DNA of 12,643 nt from DASTPP01 sp035762175 (GTDB taxonomy: Bacteria > Myxococcota_A > Polyangia > Polyangiales > Polyangiaceae). The position numbers were made by a program, and so were the translations under genes. Below are positions 1-6,815 of the stretch, in pieces (position 1 is the stretch's first letter; each line of letters opens with the position of its first letter). The notes beneath the pieces are model-generated. The model was not told where the DNA came from. It ran no database searches and saw only the letters and a program-made list of their open reading frames with translations. The stretch is taken from positions 1-12,643 of the forward strand of contig DASTPP010000209.1 of the NCBI GenBank assembly GCA_035762175.1, given 5' to 3'.

Positions 1-146
1 ATCTCGTCGCGCGCCATGTGCACCAGCTCGCGCCCTTCGAGCGCCTTGCGCTCGTTCTGGCGGACGAGGCAGTCGTAGAGCACGTCGACGAGCTCTTCGT
101 GGTGCTGCGCGAGGGCGTCGTTCAGGGGGGCGGCAAAAGCAAGCAT
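1..146 (-). CDS. Hypothetical protein, N-terminal 48 residues (cut by window edge)
   Basis: Reading the minus strand from an ATG at 146 gives an uninterrupted frame to the window edge, with almost every codon ending in G or C as in the neighbouring genes. The peptide begins MLAFAAPLNDALAQHHEE and continues with an acidic, probably helical stretch (ELVDVLYDCLVRQNERKAL). It shows no signal peptide, membrane segment or catalytic motif. The gene runs out of the window to the left and is divergent from the chaperone operon, with about 170 bp between the two starts. I do not recognise the family. The frame stays open a little upstream of 146, so the start is the best ATG rather than proven; a GGAG lies about 12 nt upstream. 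Confidence 0.65.
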   Translation of the reverse strand, partial: MLAFAAPLNDALAQHHEELVDVLYDCLVRQNERKALEGRELVHMARDE

Positions 147-313
147 GCTCGTCGATGGCTCCGCGGGCGTGGGCGCGGCCGGCCGCCGCGCCGAGCCGCC
201 CCCAATTGCTGCTAGCACAAACTCTGCCGCCACGAGCCCGGGCGGCGGGAGGGGCGGGCCCGCTACCTTCGTCCGCGAGTGGCGAGGGCTTTCCTCCTCC
301 GTGGAAGGAGGGT
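147..313. promoter_or_regulatory. Divergent intergenic region, probable promoters
   Basis: This 167-bp gap separates the minus-strand gene ending at 146 from the operon that starts at 314. It contains the most AT-rich patch of the neighbourhood (about 201-230, including CAATTGCTGCTAGCACAAAC). That is where promoters for both directions would be expected. I see no convincing -35/-10 pair and no heat-shock (CIRCE or sigma-32) element, so only the position supports this call. The plus-strand frame stays open back to an ATG at 155, but that extension would be Pro/Arg/Ala-rich and is better read as non-coding. Confidence 0.35.
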
Positions 314-2698
314 ATGGCGCGGCGTGCGATGGCGAAGCGAAGCCGGCGAGAGCGGCTCGAGAGCCAGCTCGATCGGGCCGTCGCGTCCGACGGGCTCGAG
401 GCCGTCGAGGCGCTGATCGAACGCTCGCCCGAGCTCGCGAGCAAGTCTTGCTTGCGACTCCTCGAAGGCCCCCCGCCGGCCCCCGGCGAGCGCCACCGGC
501 TCGACGCCTTGGCCGCCCGCCTGGCCGGTACGCTCCGGCAGGCGGGCCGGTGCGAGCAGGCGCTGCGGGTGGCGCGAGCGGGCGGCCGTCGGACGCCGCG
601 GCTCTGTCTCGAAGAGGCCCTGGCCGCGTTCGCGCTCGGCGACGACGCGACCTCTGCGGCCGCCGCCCGTGACGGCGGGGGCAAGGTAGAGGCGGTGCTC
701 GCGCCGCTGCTGCGGGCCGCCGCGCGAGAGCCGGTCGGCGACGAGCCGCCGGCGGGTTTGAGCGCCGCGGCACGCGACCTCTTTCGGGTCGCCGCTTCGT
801 GCGCGCGGTTGCGGGGGGGCGGGGGCGAGCGCGCGACGGGGCAGGCGTCCGCCGGCGGGCTCTTGGGGCCCGAGCTGAGCGCCGCGCTCGAGCTCTCGAG
901 GCCCCCGCCCGAGCGCGGCCGACGGGCGCTCGAGGCACTCTCGGCGTCGCCGGCCCTGCGCGCGAGCCCGCCGGCCCGCCGGGCAGTCGCGGCGGCGGCG
1001 CTGGGCTACGACCTCGGGACGGCCGAGGAGCTCGTCCGCCTCTTGGCCCTCGACCGCGACAGCGCGCACGAGCTGCGCCAGCGCGAGGGCGCGAGGCGCC
1101 TGCAAGGGCTCGCCGGCATGAGCGGCGCGGCGCTCGCCGAGCGGCTGGCGCGCGAAGACGTGAGCCCGTTCGCCGAAAGCGAGCGCGGCGCGGCCTACCT
1201 TTACCGAGGCTTCGGGCTCCTCGGCTCGAACCCGGCGCAGGCCGAGGCGGCCTACGACCGCGCCATCGAATTCGGGGCCGATCTCGGCGAGGCGCTGCGG
1301 GGCAAGATGTTGGCGCAGCGCAAGCGCCTGGGCGCGAAGGGGCCCCCCACGCCGCGCGAGCTCGCGGCGCTCGGCGAGGCCGCGTTTCGTCTGCACCGCG
1401 CGCTCGCGCGCACGCCGGGCGCCGAGGCGTTCGCCGGCGCCGCGGCGATCGCCGCGGCCGAGCCCTGGGTGCAGGCGGGAGACCGCCGACGGGCGGCCGA
1501 GGCGCTCGGGGCCGCCCGGTCGATCGCGCAGCGGTTCGCCGCCTCCGCGGTCGCCACCCAGCTCGACTTGCTCGAGGCCGAGCTCTGGCGGCACGAGCCG
1601 GCGCGCGCGCTCTCGCTCGTCGAGGCGGCGCTCGCGCGGTCCCCGAGGCACCTCGGGGCGTGGCAGCGCAAGGTCGAGCTGCTCGAGGCGCTCGGCGACG
1701 ACGAGCGCCTCGACGCCGCGCTGGCCGAGGGCGCGGGCGCGACGGGCGACCCGGGCCTCGCGAGGCGCTCGCGGGCGTCGCGACGGCGGCGCGGGGCGCT
1801 CGCGCCCTTCGAAGGGCTGCGGCCCGGCGTCGTGACCGCGGGCGAGCTCGCCGACGAAGCGTGGCAGACCGAGCTGTCGCCCGACCTCGGCGACCCGACC
1901 GCGTGGCTGCCGCCCGCGGCCTGGGCGTGCCGGGGCGCCCTCGCCGCCGAGGCGCGGCTCGCGTTCGACGTCGCCACCCTCGTGATGGTCGCGGCCCGCG
2001 CGCCCGGCGCGGACGCCTGCGATCGGTTCCTCGAGCGGCTGCTCTCGGCCTGGCGCGGGCAGCCCGAGGCGCTCGGGCGCATCGCCACCGTGGGGCTACG
2101 GCTCGGGGCGCTCGACGGCTACACGACGGCGGTCACGCGGCTCGCGGCGGACGCGGAGGCGCCCGCGGCCGAAGCGCTCGTCGCCCTGGGCGAGGCAGCG
2201 ATCGCCGTGCACGACGACGGGTTGGTCGACCGGGTCGTGCGGCGCAAGGCGGTGTCGAAGCGGCTCGGCCCGGCCGGCGTCAAGCGGCTGAAGCAGCTCG
2301 CCGGCCAGGTGCGCGCGCGCGGCTGCGCCGAGGGGTTCGCGCGGCGCCACGCCGAGGACGTGCTCGACGAGGTCGACAGGGTGCTTTCGCCCGCCTTCTC
2401 GACCGCCCGCTTGCAACCGCTCTTGGAGGACGACGACGGCGACGAGGGCGGCTCGCCGGCGCAGGTCGTGCTGGAGATGATGGGGCTGCCGCCGGCGCGG
2501 GTCGAGTCCTTGCCCGTCGAGCTGCAAGACCTCTTCGCGGAGCGAGCGCTCCGCATCTTGTCGCGCCCGCCGGGGCCGGCCGCGATCGCCGAACTCCGCG
2601 CGCTCCTGCTCGACATCGGCTTTCGCCCCGACGACGTCGAGCGGGCGCTCCGGGGCGGGCCCGGCGCGCCCAAGCGCGCCAAAGGGAGGGCCAAGTGA
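314..2698 (+). CDS. Large helical-repeat (TPR-like) protein, first gene of an Hsp70 operon
   Basis: This 794-aa soluble, Ala/Leu/Arg-rich protein has no signal peptide or membrane helix. Its central part has TPR-like helix pairs: AEAAYDRAIEFGADLGEAL near residues 310-330, and ALSLVEAALARSPRHLGAWQ around 430-450, followed by a second helix (VELLEALGDDERLD). Such solenoids usually bind other proteins. The C-terminal third is helical, with an acidic patch (LLEDDDGDEGG) and a basic tail (PKRAKGRAK). The stop overlaps the start of the J-domain gene (GTGA), and grpE and hsp70 follow, so it probably recruits clients or scaffolds that chaperone set; this is inference from context. I chose ATG 314 because AAGGAGGG lies just upstream (305-312). 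The spacer is short, so ATG 329 in the same frame is an alternative. An ATG at 155 is open but has no ribosome-binding site. No enzyme function is visible. Confidence 0.8.
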   Translation: MARRAMAKRSRRERLESQLDRAVASDGLEAVEALIERSPELASKSCLRLLEGPPPAPGERHRLDALAARLAGTLRQAGRCEQALRVARAGGRRTPRLCLEEALAAFALGDDATSAAAARDGGGKVEAVLAPLLRAAAREPVGDEPPAGLSAAARDLFRVAASCARLRGGGGERATGQASAGGLLGPELSAALELSRPPPERGRRALEALSASPALRASPPARRAVAAAALGYDLGTAEELVRLLALDRDSAHELRQREGARRLQGLAGMSGAALAERLAREDVSPFAESERGAAYLYRGFGLLGSNPAQAEAAYDRAIEFGADLGEALRGKMLAQRKRLGAKGPPTPRELAALGEAAFRLHRALARTPGAEAFAGAAAIAAAEPWVQAGDRRRAAEALGAARSIAQRFAASAVATQLDLLEAELWRHEPARALSLVEAALARSPRHLGAWQRKVELLEALGDDERLDAALAEGAGATGDPGLARRSRASRRRRGALAPFEGLRPGVVTAGELADEAWQTELSPDLGDPTAWLPPAAWACRGALAAEARLAFDVATLVMVAARAPGADACDRFLERLLSAWRGQPEALGRIATVGLRLGALDGYTTAVTRLAADAEAPAAEALVALGEAAIAVHDDGLVDRVVRRKAVSKRLGPAGVKRLKQLAGQVRARGCAEGFARRHAEDVLDEVDRVLSPAFSTARLQPLLEDDDGDEGGSPAQVVLEMMGLPPARVESLPVELQDLFAERALRILSRPPGPAAIAELRALLLDIGFRPDDVERALRGGPGAPKRAKGRAK

Positions 2699-3054
2699 GC
2701 CTTCGCGACTTGTTTCTCGAAGCCAGAAAGACGCTCGGCGACCCGGGCGAGGGGGAGGCGGCGCTCAAGCGCGCCTACCGGCGCGCGGTCTTGGCGCACC
2801 CCCCCGACCGAGAGCCGGAGGCGTTTCGCGCCGTCCGCGACGCGTATGAGCTCTTGCTCGATCCGCTCGGGCGCGCCATCGAGCTCTTGCGCGCCGAGGT
2901 GCCCTTCGCCAAGCCGCCCCTCGCGCCGCCTCCGCCCGCGGCGCCGGGGCCGGAGGACGCCTTGGCCGACGCCTTGCTGCGGCTGGCGGCCGCGCGCGTC
3001 GACGCCGAGGCCTTGCTCGACGGGCCCGCCGAGGGGGGCGACCGCGATGAGTGA
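2695..3054 (+). CDS. Small J-domain co-chaperone with variant HPPD motif
   Basis: The 119-aa product has an N-terminal J-like domain: helix II ALKRAYRRAVLAH (residues 23-35), then HPPD (35-38), then helix III PEAFRAVRDAYELLLDP (41-57). J domains stimulate ATP hydrolysis by Hsp70 through an HPD tripeptide in this loop; here an extra proline makes it HPPD. The rest is a proline-rich linker (75-85) and a short helical, acidic tail. It lacks the Gly/Phe, zinc-finger and substrate-binding domains of full DnaJ. The GTG start overlaps the upstream stop by 4 nt and is preceded by GGGAGG (2684-2689) at a good distance. The stop overlaps the grpE start by 8 nt. This coupling and the neighbours point to a dedicated partner of the Hsp70 encoded downstream. 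Whether the variant loop still stimulates ATPase cannot be told from sequence. Confidence 0.85.
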   Translation: MSLRDLFLEARKTLGDPGEGEAALKRAYRRAVLAHPPDREPEAFRAVRDAYELLLDPLGRAIELLRAEVPFAKPPLAPPPPAAPGPEDALADALLRLAAARVDAEALLDGPAEGGDRDE

Positions 3055-3664
3055 GCCGAAGGAGCCGCCGGCCGTCGACGTGGCCGCCCGGCTCGACGAG
3101 ATCCTGCGCGAAGTGCGCCGCCTGGGCCGAGCCACGGTCGCGGCGCAGGCGGCGGCGGAGTCATGCCTCGAAGCCCTGCAGCGCGAAGGTCACGGCGCGG
3201 CCGACGGCCCGGCGCCCGCCGAGGGGGGCGACCAGTGGCTCCGGGCCCTCTTGCCCTTCGCCGACGCGCTCGACCGAATGGCGGACCAGGCCGACGCGAT
3301 GGCGGCGCGGCGAGAGCCGCCCGCGCGGCCCTCGCGCCTCGCGTGGCTCTGGCCGGGGCGCGCCCCCGCGCGCGACGCGGGCGCGGACGGCCACGTCGCG
3401 GCGCTCGCCGAGGGCCTGCGGCTCTTGCGGGCGCAGCTCGCGGCCGCCCTCGAAGGGGTCGGCGTCGCGATCGATCGGCGCGTCGGCGTCCCGATCGACC
3501 CCGAGGCGCACCGGGTCGTCGAAGTTCGCGCCGGCGCGGCCGCGGGGCGGCCGCCGGGCCACGTGATCGAAGTCGCGCGCCCGGGCTACGCGCTCGGCGG
3601 GCGCCGGCTACGAGAGGCCGACGTCGTGGCGACGGGCGGCGACCCACCCGACGGCAACCCCTGA
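3047..3664 (+). CDS. grpE: GrpE-family nucleotide exchange factor
   Basis: The product has 205 aa. GrpE dimers open the Hsp70 nucleotide-binding domain to release ADP. The C-terminal beta domain is clear: VGVPIDPEAHRVVEV (residues 146-160), then GHVIEVARPGYALGGRRLRE (171-190) and ADVV, matching the family pattern VGxPFDPxxHxAV...GxVxEVxxxGYxLGxRxLRPAxV. The N-terminal part has two short helical stretches (12-45 and 62-88) separated by a Gly/Pro linker, and a Pro/Arg/Trp-containing insert (91-105), so the long coiled coil of canonical GrpE is shortened or interrupted. The ATG overlaps the end of the J gene (ATGAGTGA) and follows a G-rich Shine-Dalgarno (about 3031-3038). The last codons and the stop lie in a 33-bp tandem duplication. 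It is probably specific for the Hsp70 starting 51 nt downstream, rather than the housekeeping GrpE. Confidence 0.88.
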   Translation: MSEPKEPPAVDVAARLDEILREVRRLGRATVAAQAAAESCLEALQREGHGAADGPAPAEGGDQWLRALLPFADALDRMADQADAMAARREPPARPSRLAWLWPGRAPARDAGADGHVAALAEGLRLLRAQLAAALEGVGVAIDRRVGVPIDPEAHRVVEVRAGAAAGRPPGHVIEVARPGYALGGRRLREADVVATGGDPPDGNP

Positions 3665-3700
3665 CGCGGCGGCGACCCACCCGATGGCAACCCCTGACGC
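3635..3700 (+). repeat. 33-bp tandem duplication across the grpE stop codon
   Basis: Two directly adjacent 33-bp copies, 3635-3667 and 3668-3700, begin GGCGGCGACCCACCCG and end CAACCCCTGACGC. They differ only at one position (C at 3651-equivalent, T in the second copy). Copy 1 encodes the grpE C-terminus GGDPPDGNP plus its TGA stop. Copy 2 repeats the same sequence, including an in-phase TGA, in the gap before hsp70. The near-identity indicates a recent duplication. It pushes the hsp70 start away from grpE and leaves no Shine-Dalgarno in front of it. Confidence 0.95.
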
Positions 3701-3715
3701 AGCGCCCACCCCGTC

Positions 3716-5542
3716 ATGACAAACCTCATCGTCGGCATCGACCTCGGTACGACCAACTCGTTGATCGGCGCCGTCGTCGACGGGGCCGTGCGCCTGTTCG
3801 CCGACGCCTCCGGCGCCGAGCTCTTGCCCTCGGTGGTGGGCGCGCCCAAGGGCGGCGGCGTGCTGGTGGGCCGGCCGGCGCGCAACCTGCGGCTCGTCGA
3901 CCCCGAGGGCACGGTCAGCTCGATCAAGCGAAGCATGGGGCGCGACGTGCGCGTGCGGGTCGGCGAGCGCGAGCTGAGCCCGCCGCAGGTCTCGGCGTTG
4001 ATCCTGTCGGCGCTGCTCGACCGGGCCGAGGCGGCCCTGGGAGGGCGCCCCGCCCGGGCCGTCATCACGGTGCCGGCGTACTTCGACGAGGCGCAGCGCC
4101 AGGCGACCAAGGACGCGGGCCAGATTGCGGGCCTCGCGGTCGAGCGCCTCGTCAACGAGCCCACGGCCGCCGCGCTCACGTACCAGGCGGGGGCCGAGCA
4201 GCGGGTCTTGGTCTACGATCTGGGCGGCGGCACCTTCGACGTGTCGGTCCTCGAGCGCGATGAAGGGTTCCTCGAGGTCAAGGCCAGCCACGGCGACACC
4301 CACCTCGGGGGCGACGACATCGACCGGGCGCTGCTCGAGCACGTGCTCGAGCAGCTCGGGGCCGGCCGCCCCGTCGTCGAGCGCGACCGGCGGGCGATGA
4401 CGCGCCTGCTCGAGGCGGTCGAGCGGGCGAAGATCGCCCTCTCCGCGCGCGACGAGGTTCGGCTCTTCGACCCCTTCGTCGCGGGCGAAGGGGCGGCGGC
4501 CGTCCACCTCGATCTGCCGCTGCGCCGCGAGACCCTCGAGCAGATCGCGCGCCCCTTCGTCGCGCGCACGCTCGCGTGCGTCGACCGGGCGCTGCGCGAC
4601 GCCGGCCTCGGCCCCGAGGCGCTCGACCGCGTGCTTTTGGTCGGCGGGTCGAGCAAGATGCCCTTGGTCCGGGCGATGGTGAGCGAGCACCTGGGCCGCC
4701 CGGCCCAGGTCGATCTCGACGCCGACCGCGCCGTCGCCCTCGGCGCCTCGCTGCTGGCGGCCCGAATCGCCGGGGCCGAGATCGACGAGGTGCTCGTCGA
4801 CATCACGCCGCACACGCTCGCGGCCGGCGCCGTCGGCCGCGCCGAGTTCGAGGACGACGTCGAGTTCGAGGACGACGACGACGACCCCTCCGCCCCCATG
4901 GCGCTCGTGGCCGTGCCCATCGTCCCGCGGGGCACGGTCGTGCCGGTCGAGCGAAAGCGGACGGTCTACACGCGCTTCGACGACCAGCCTGCGGCCGAGG
5001 TGCCGATCGTGCAGGGCGAAGAGGCCCTCGCCGAGGACAACACCCAGCTCGGCGTCGTGCGCATCGAAGACCTGCCCCCGGGGCCCGCTTGCTCGCCCAT
5101 CGAGGTCGCGTTCCGGCTCGACCTCTCGGGGGTGCTGCACGTCTCGGCGACCCACCTGCCCTCGGGCAAGCGCGCCGAGGTGCACATCGCCAAGAGCCCC
5201 TATCAGCTCACCGAGCACCAGCGGCGGCGCGCCCGCGAAGAGATCGAAGACCTGCGGGCGTCGGGCCCCGGCGGCCCGAGCGACGAGGGCGCGGGCGAAG
5301 GGGAGCGCGAGGGCGAAGGCGCGCGCGTGGCGCCCGCGGGCGACGTGCACCTCGCGCGCGCCATGCTCGGCCGGGCCGGGCGCGCGCTCGCCCAGGCCAA
5401 CGAGCGCGAGGGCACCGACCCGGACGCCGTCGCCAAGGTCCGGGCGGCGGTCGAGGCGCTCGAGCGCGCGGTCGCGACGGGAGACGCGGCGATGGCCGAT
5501 CGCATCGACGCGCTCTCCGACGCGCTGCTCGACCTGGTCTAG
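3716..5542 (+). CDS. Hsp70/DnaK-family chaperone
   Basis: The product is a 608-aa cytosolic ATP-dependent chaperone. The nucleotide-binding domain has all the hallmarks: phosphate-1 loop GIDLGTTNS (residues 7-15), VITVPAYFDEAQRQATKDAG (116-135), VNEPTAAALTYQAG, phosphate-2 loop VYDLGGGTFDVSVL (166-179) and adenosine motif VLLVGGSSKMP (306-316). The substrate-binding beta domain follows (DITPHTLAAGAVG, then PAAEVPIVQGEEALAEDNTQLG and VLHVSATHLPSGKRAEV). It is interrupted by an acidic insert EFEDDVEFEDDDDD (377-390) where canonical DnaK has only a short turn. The helical lid is present but short, with a Gly/Glu-rich spacer, and there is no EEVD-like or obvious disordered tail, so the protein is a little shorter than DnaK (about 640 aa). 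It is the last gene of the J-GrpE-Hsp70 operon. The ATG at 3716 has no Shine-Dalgarno. I read it as an accessory, client-specialised Hsp70; the main dnaK is expected elsewhere. Confidence 0.93.
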   Translation: MTNLIVGIDLGTTNSLIGAVVDGAVRLFADASGAELLPSVVGAPKGGGVLVGRPARNLRLVDPEGTVSSIKRSMGRDVRVRVGERELSPPQVSALILSALLDRAEAALGGRPARAVITVPAYFDEAQRQATKDAGQIAGLAVERLVNEPTAAALTYQAGAEQRVLVYDLGGGTFDVSVLERDEGFLEVKASHGDTHLGGDDIDRALLEHVLEQLGAGRPVVERDRRAMTRLLEAVERAKIALSARDEVRLFDPFVAGEGAAAVHLDLPLRRETLEQIARPFVARTLACVDRALRDAGLGPEALDRVLLVGGSSKMPLVRAMVSEHLGRPAQVDLDADRAVALGASLLAARIAGAEIDEVLVDITPHTLAAGAVGRAEFEDDVEFEDDDDDPSAPMALVAVPIVPRGTVVPVERKRTVYTRFDDQPAAEVPIVQGEEALAEDNTQLGVVRIEDLPPGPACSPIEVAFRLDLSGVLHVSATHLPSGKRAEVHIAKSPYQLTEHQRRRAREEIEDLRASGPGGPSDEGAGEGEREGEGARVAPAGDVHLARAMLGRAGRALAQANEREGTDPDAVAKVRAAVEALERAVATGDAAMADRIDALSDALLDLV

Positions 5543-5565
5543 CTCGGCCCCCGGGCCCCTTGGTT

Positions 5566-5679
5566 AGAGCGGTTTCCGGGGGGGTCGAGACGGCCTTCCG
5601 GCACCCCAAACTCGCCTTACGGGCTCAAACCGTGGGGTCCCCGCCTCCAGGCAGTCTCGACCCCCCCGGAGACCGCTCT
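5566..5679. repeat. 26-bp inverted repeat, possible large hairpin terminator
   Basis: Arms at 5566-5591 and 5654-5679 are inverted complements over 26 bp with a single mismatch (TTTCC in the left arm against GGAGA in the right). They are separated by 62 nt. The left arm starts AGAGCGGTTTCC and ends in a seven-G run followed by TCGAGAC. The hairpin begins 24 nt after the hsp70 stop, so it could terminate or stabilise the chaperone transcript. There is no U-tract after it. The length and near-perfect match are also compatible with a small mobile palindromic element. Confidence 0.8.
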
Positions 5680-5720
5680 CGGGGCGTCCATCCATGGCGA
5701 GCGGCCGTCTGTGGGGGTGC

Positions 5721-5778
5721 TTCGGGGGGTCGTTCGAGCGATGTTCGGGGGGTCGAGGCACGGCGTTCGGGGGTCGAG
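5721..5778 (+). repeat. Three-copy TTCGGGGGGTCG direct-repeat array
   Basis: TTCGGGGGGTCG occurs at 5721-5732 and 5744-5755 (the latter continuing AG), and a five-G version TTCGGGGGTCGAG at 5766-5778. The starts are 23 and 22 bp apart, about two helical turns. The same core (G-run plus TCGAG) is part of the inverted-repeat arms just upstream. Regular phasing is typical of binding sites for a protein that loads on one face of the helix. No known operator is recognised. The array lies 77-134 bp before the gene starting at 5855. Confidence 0.75.
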
Positions 5779-5854
5779 GGCACGACGCTGGTTTGTCGGA
5801 GTGCCGCGCCCCCGGCCCTCGCGGCCCGGGCTCGCCTCGCGCTATGAAGCCCCC

Positions 5855-6328
5855 ATGGTGCAGCGGGTGCGTCGCCGCGAGCGCCGCCGGCGGCAGCTCG
5901 GCGGCGACCGGGGCTTCGTCTACCTGCGGGGCGCGGCGGCCCGCGTCGCCCGCCCGCTCGAGGTCGCCCTCGTCGACGCGCCCGGCGAGCCGCCGACCTT
6001 CATCTTGCCGGGCGGCCGGCGCCTCTACGGCCTCGGCCCGCCCCCAGGGCGCGCCGGCTGCCCGGACGCCTACGAGGTCGCCACGATGCTACGCATCCTT
6101 GTGCCGGAAGGCGTCAGCGTGGGCGTCGCCCGGGAGTGGCGGCGCGAAGGCCTGCGCTTCCGGCTCGACCACCTCGAAACGAGAACGCACGCCGACGGCG
6201 TCGTGCCGCCGCCCGGGCCCGGCGAGCGCTTCGACCGCGACGTGCTCTTCGAGGCGCTCGGCGACGCCCTACGGCGACTTCGCGCCGCGGTGGACGCGGC
6301 GGACGCGAGGGGTGAGGGCGACGCGTAG
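5855..6328 (+). CDS. Hypothetical protein, 157 aa
   Basis: From ATG 5855 the product starts with a very basic segment (MVQRVRRRERRRRQLGGD, residues 1-18). A mixed region follows (GFVYLRGAAARVARPLEVALVD, then PTFILPGGRRLYGLGPPP), and the end is an amphipathic helix (FEALGDALRRLRAAVDAAD). No signal peptide, membrane segment, metal site or known domain is apparent. Codon use is strongly GC3-biased, supporting a real gene. The frame is open upstream to 5711, but that part overlaps the repeat array and is Arg/Gly-rich, so 5855 is preferred even though no Shine-Dalgarno is visible. The basic N-terminus could bind nucleic acid, but I do not assign a function. It is convergent with the minus-strand gene ending at 6444. 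Confidence 0.6.
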   Translation: MVQRVRRRERRRRQLGGDRGFVYLRGAAARVARPLEVALVDAPGEPPTFILPGGRRLYGLGPPPGRAGCPDAYEVATMLRILVPEGVSVGVAREWRREGLRFRLDHLETRTHADGVVPPPGPGERFDRDVLFEALGDALRRLRAAVDAADARGEGDA

Positions 6329-6405
6329 TCCCCCCCTGCCCTGCCCTCCCGAGCCCCGTCGCCTCGGCCCCCGGTGCCTCTGCCAAGGCCTCCGGCCACC
6401 CCTTC

Positions 6406-6419
6406 ACGGGCACGCCCGT
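6406..6419. terminator. Small hairpin between convergent genes
   Basis: ACGGG and CCCGT flank a CACG loop in the 115-bp gap between two convergent genes. A second small dyad, CGGCTTGCCG, follows directly. Position suits a bidirectional terminator, but the stem has only 5 bp and there is no U-tract, so the call is weak. Confidence 0.25.
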
Positions 6420-6443
6420 CGGCTTGCCGAAACCTGCCTCCCC

Positions 6444-6815
6444 TCAGTCGGGCTTCCCCCCTTCGTCGCCGACGAGGCCGGCGAAGAAGGCGGCGTCGTC
6501 CGCCGCCTGGCTCGCCCCGAGGCGCATCGCCGCCACGAGCTCGGGGTCGGACATTTGGGCCGCGCCCCGGGCGAAGGCTCGCTCGACCCGCTCGCTGAAG
6601 GTCGCCAGCAACGGCGCGAGCTCGGCGTGGGTCAGCGGCGCGGGCAGCTCGAGCACCGCCTCGAGCGCCCTCGCCGCTTCGAGCGCCTCGAGCTCGCCGA
6701 GGCACCGGAGCGCGACGTTCATGCTCTTGAGGCCGCGAGCGAGCTGGGCGCGGGCGCGGGGGTCGACGTAGCGCGAGCCCCGGAGGGCTTGCCGGCGTGA
6801 GGGTTTTGTCTTCAT
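6444..6815 (-). CDS. Hypothetical helical protein, 123 aa
   Basis: The ATG at 6815 (minus strand) follows a purine-rich ribosome-binding site (GAGGGGAAAGGT directly before it), better than most in this window. The product begins with a basic segment (MKTKPSRRQALRGSRYVDPR). It is then almost entirely alpha-helical and Ala/Leu/Glu-rich (ELEALEAARALEAVLEL, LLATFSERVERAFARGAAQM, LVAAMRLGASQAADDAAFFA). There is no membrane segment or catalytic motif. It is divergent from the gene at 6878 with 62 bp between the starts, so the two may share a control region. The frame extends upstream to 6887, but that would run into the divergent gene and skip the good ribosome-binding site. I do not recognise the family. 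Confidence 0.7.
   Translation of the reverse strand: MKTKPSRRQALRGSRYVDPRARAQLARGLKSMNVALRCLGELEALEAARALEAVLELPAPLTHAELAPLLATFSERVERAFARGAAQMSDPELVAAMRLGASQAADDAAFFAGLVGDEGGKPD

Larger units (their letters stand above)
5543..5854. other. Gene-free interval with inverted repeat and G-run motif array
   Basis: This 312-nt stretch lies between the hsp70 stop and the next plausible start. No frame across it has protein-like composition. It holds the long inverted repeat (5566-5679) and the three-copy motif array (5721-5778), listed separately. The region may contain the operon terminator and a promoter for the gene at 5855, but I see no clear promoter hexamers. Confidence 0.6.

Noticed and set aside
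155..313. N-terminal extension of the first operon gene to an ATG at 155
   Set aside because: The added residues are Pro/Arg/Ala-rich and there is no ribosome-binding site at 155, whereas AAGGAGGG precedes ATG 314.
799..2694. Open frame upstream of and continuous with the J-domain protein
   Set aside because: It overlaps the helical-repeat gene in another frame and is Arg/Ala low-complexity. The J protein has its own GTG start and Shine-Dalgarno at 2695.
3608..5350. Long open frame (580 codons) on the minus strand opposite hsp70
   Set aside because: It is a high-GC antisense shadow. The plus strand encodes an unmistakable Hsp70, and the minus-strand peptide has no recognisable motifs.
5694..5854. 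Upstream extension or separate gene over the repeat array
   Set aside because: The frames there follow the G-run repeats, give Gly/Arg/Ser low-complexity peptides and have no ribosome-binding site.
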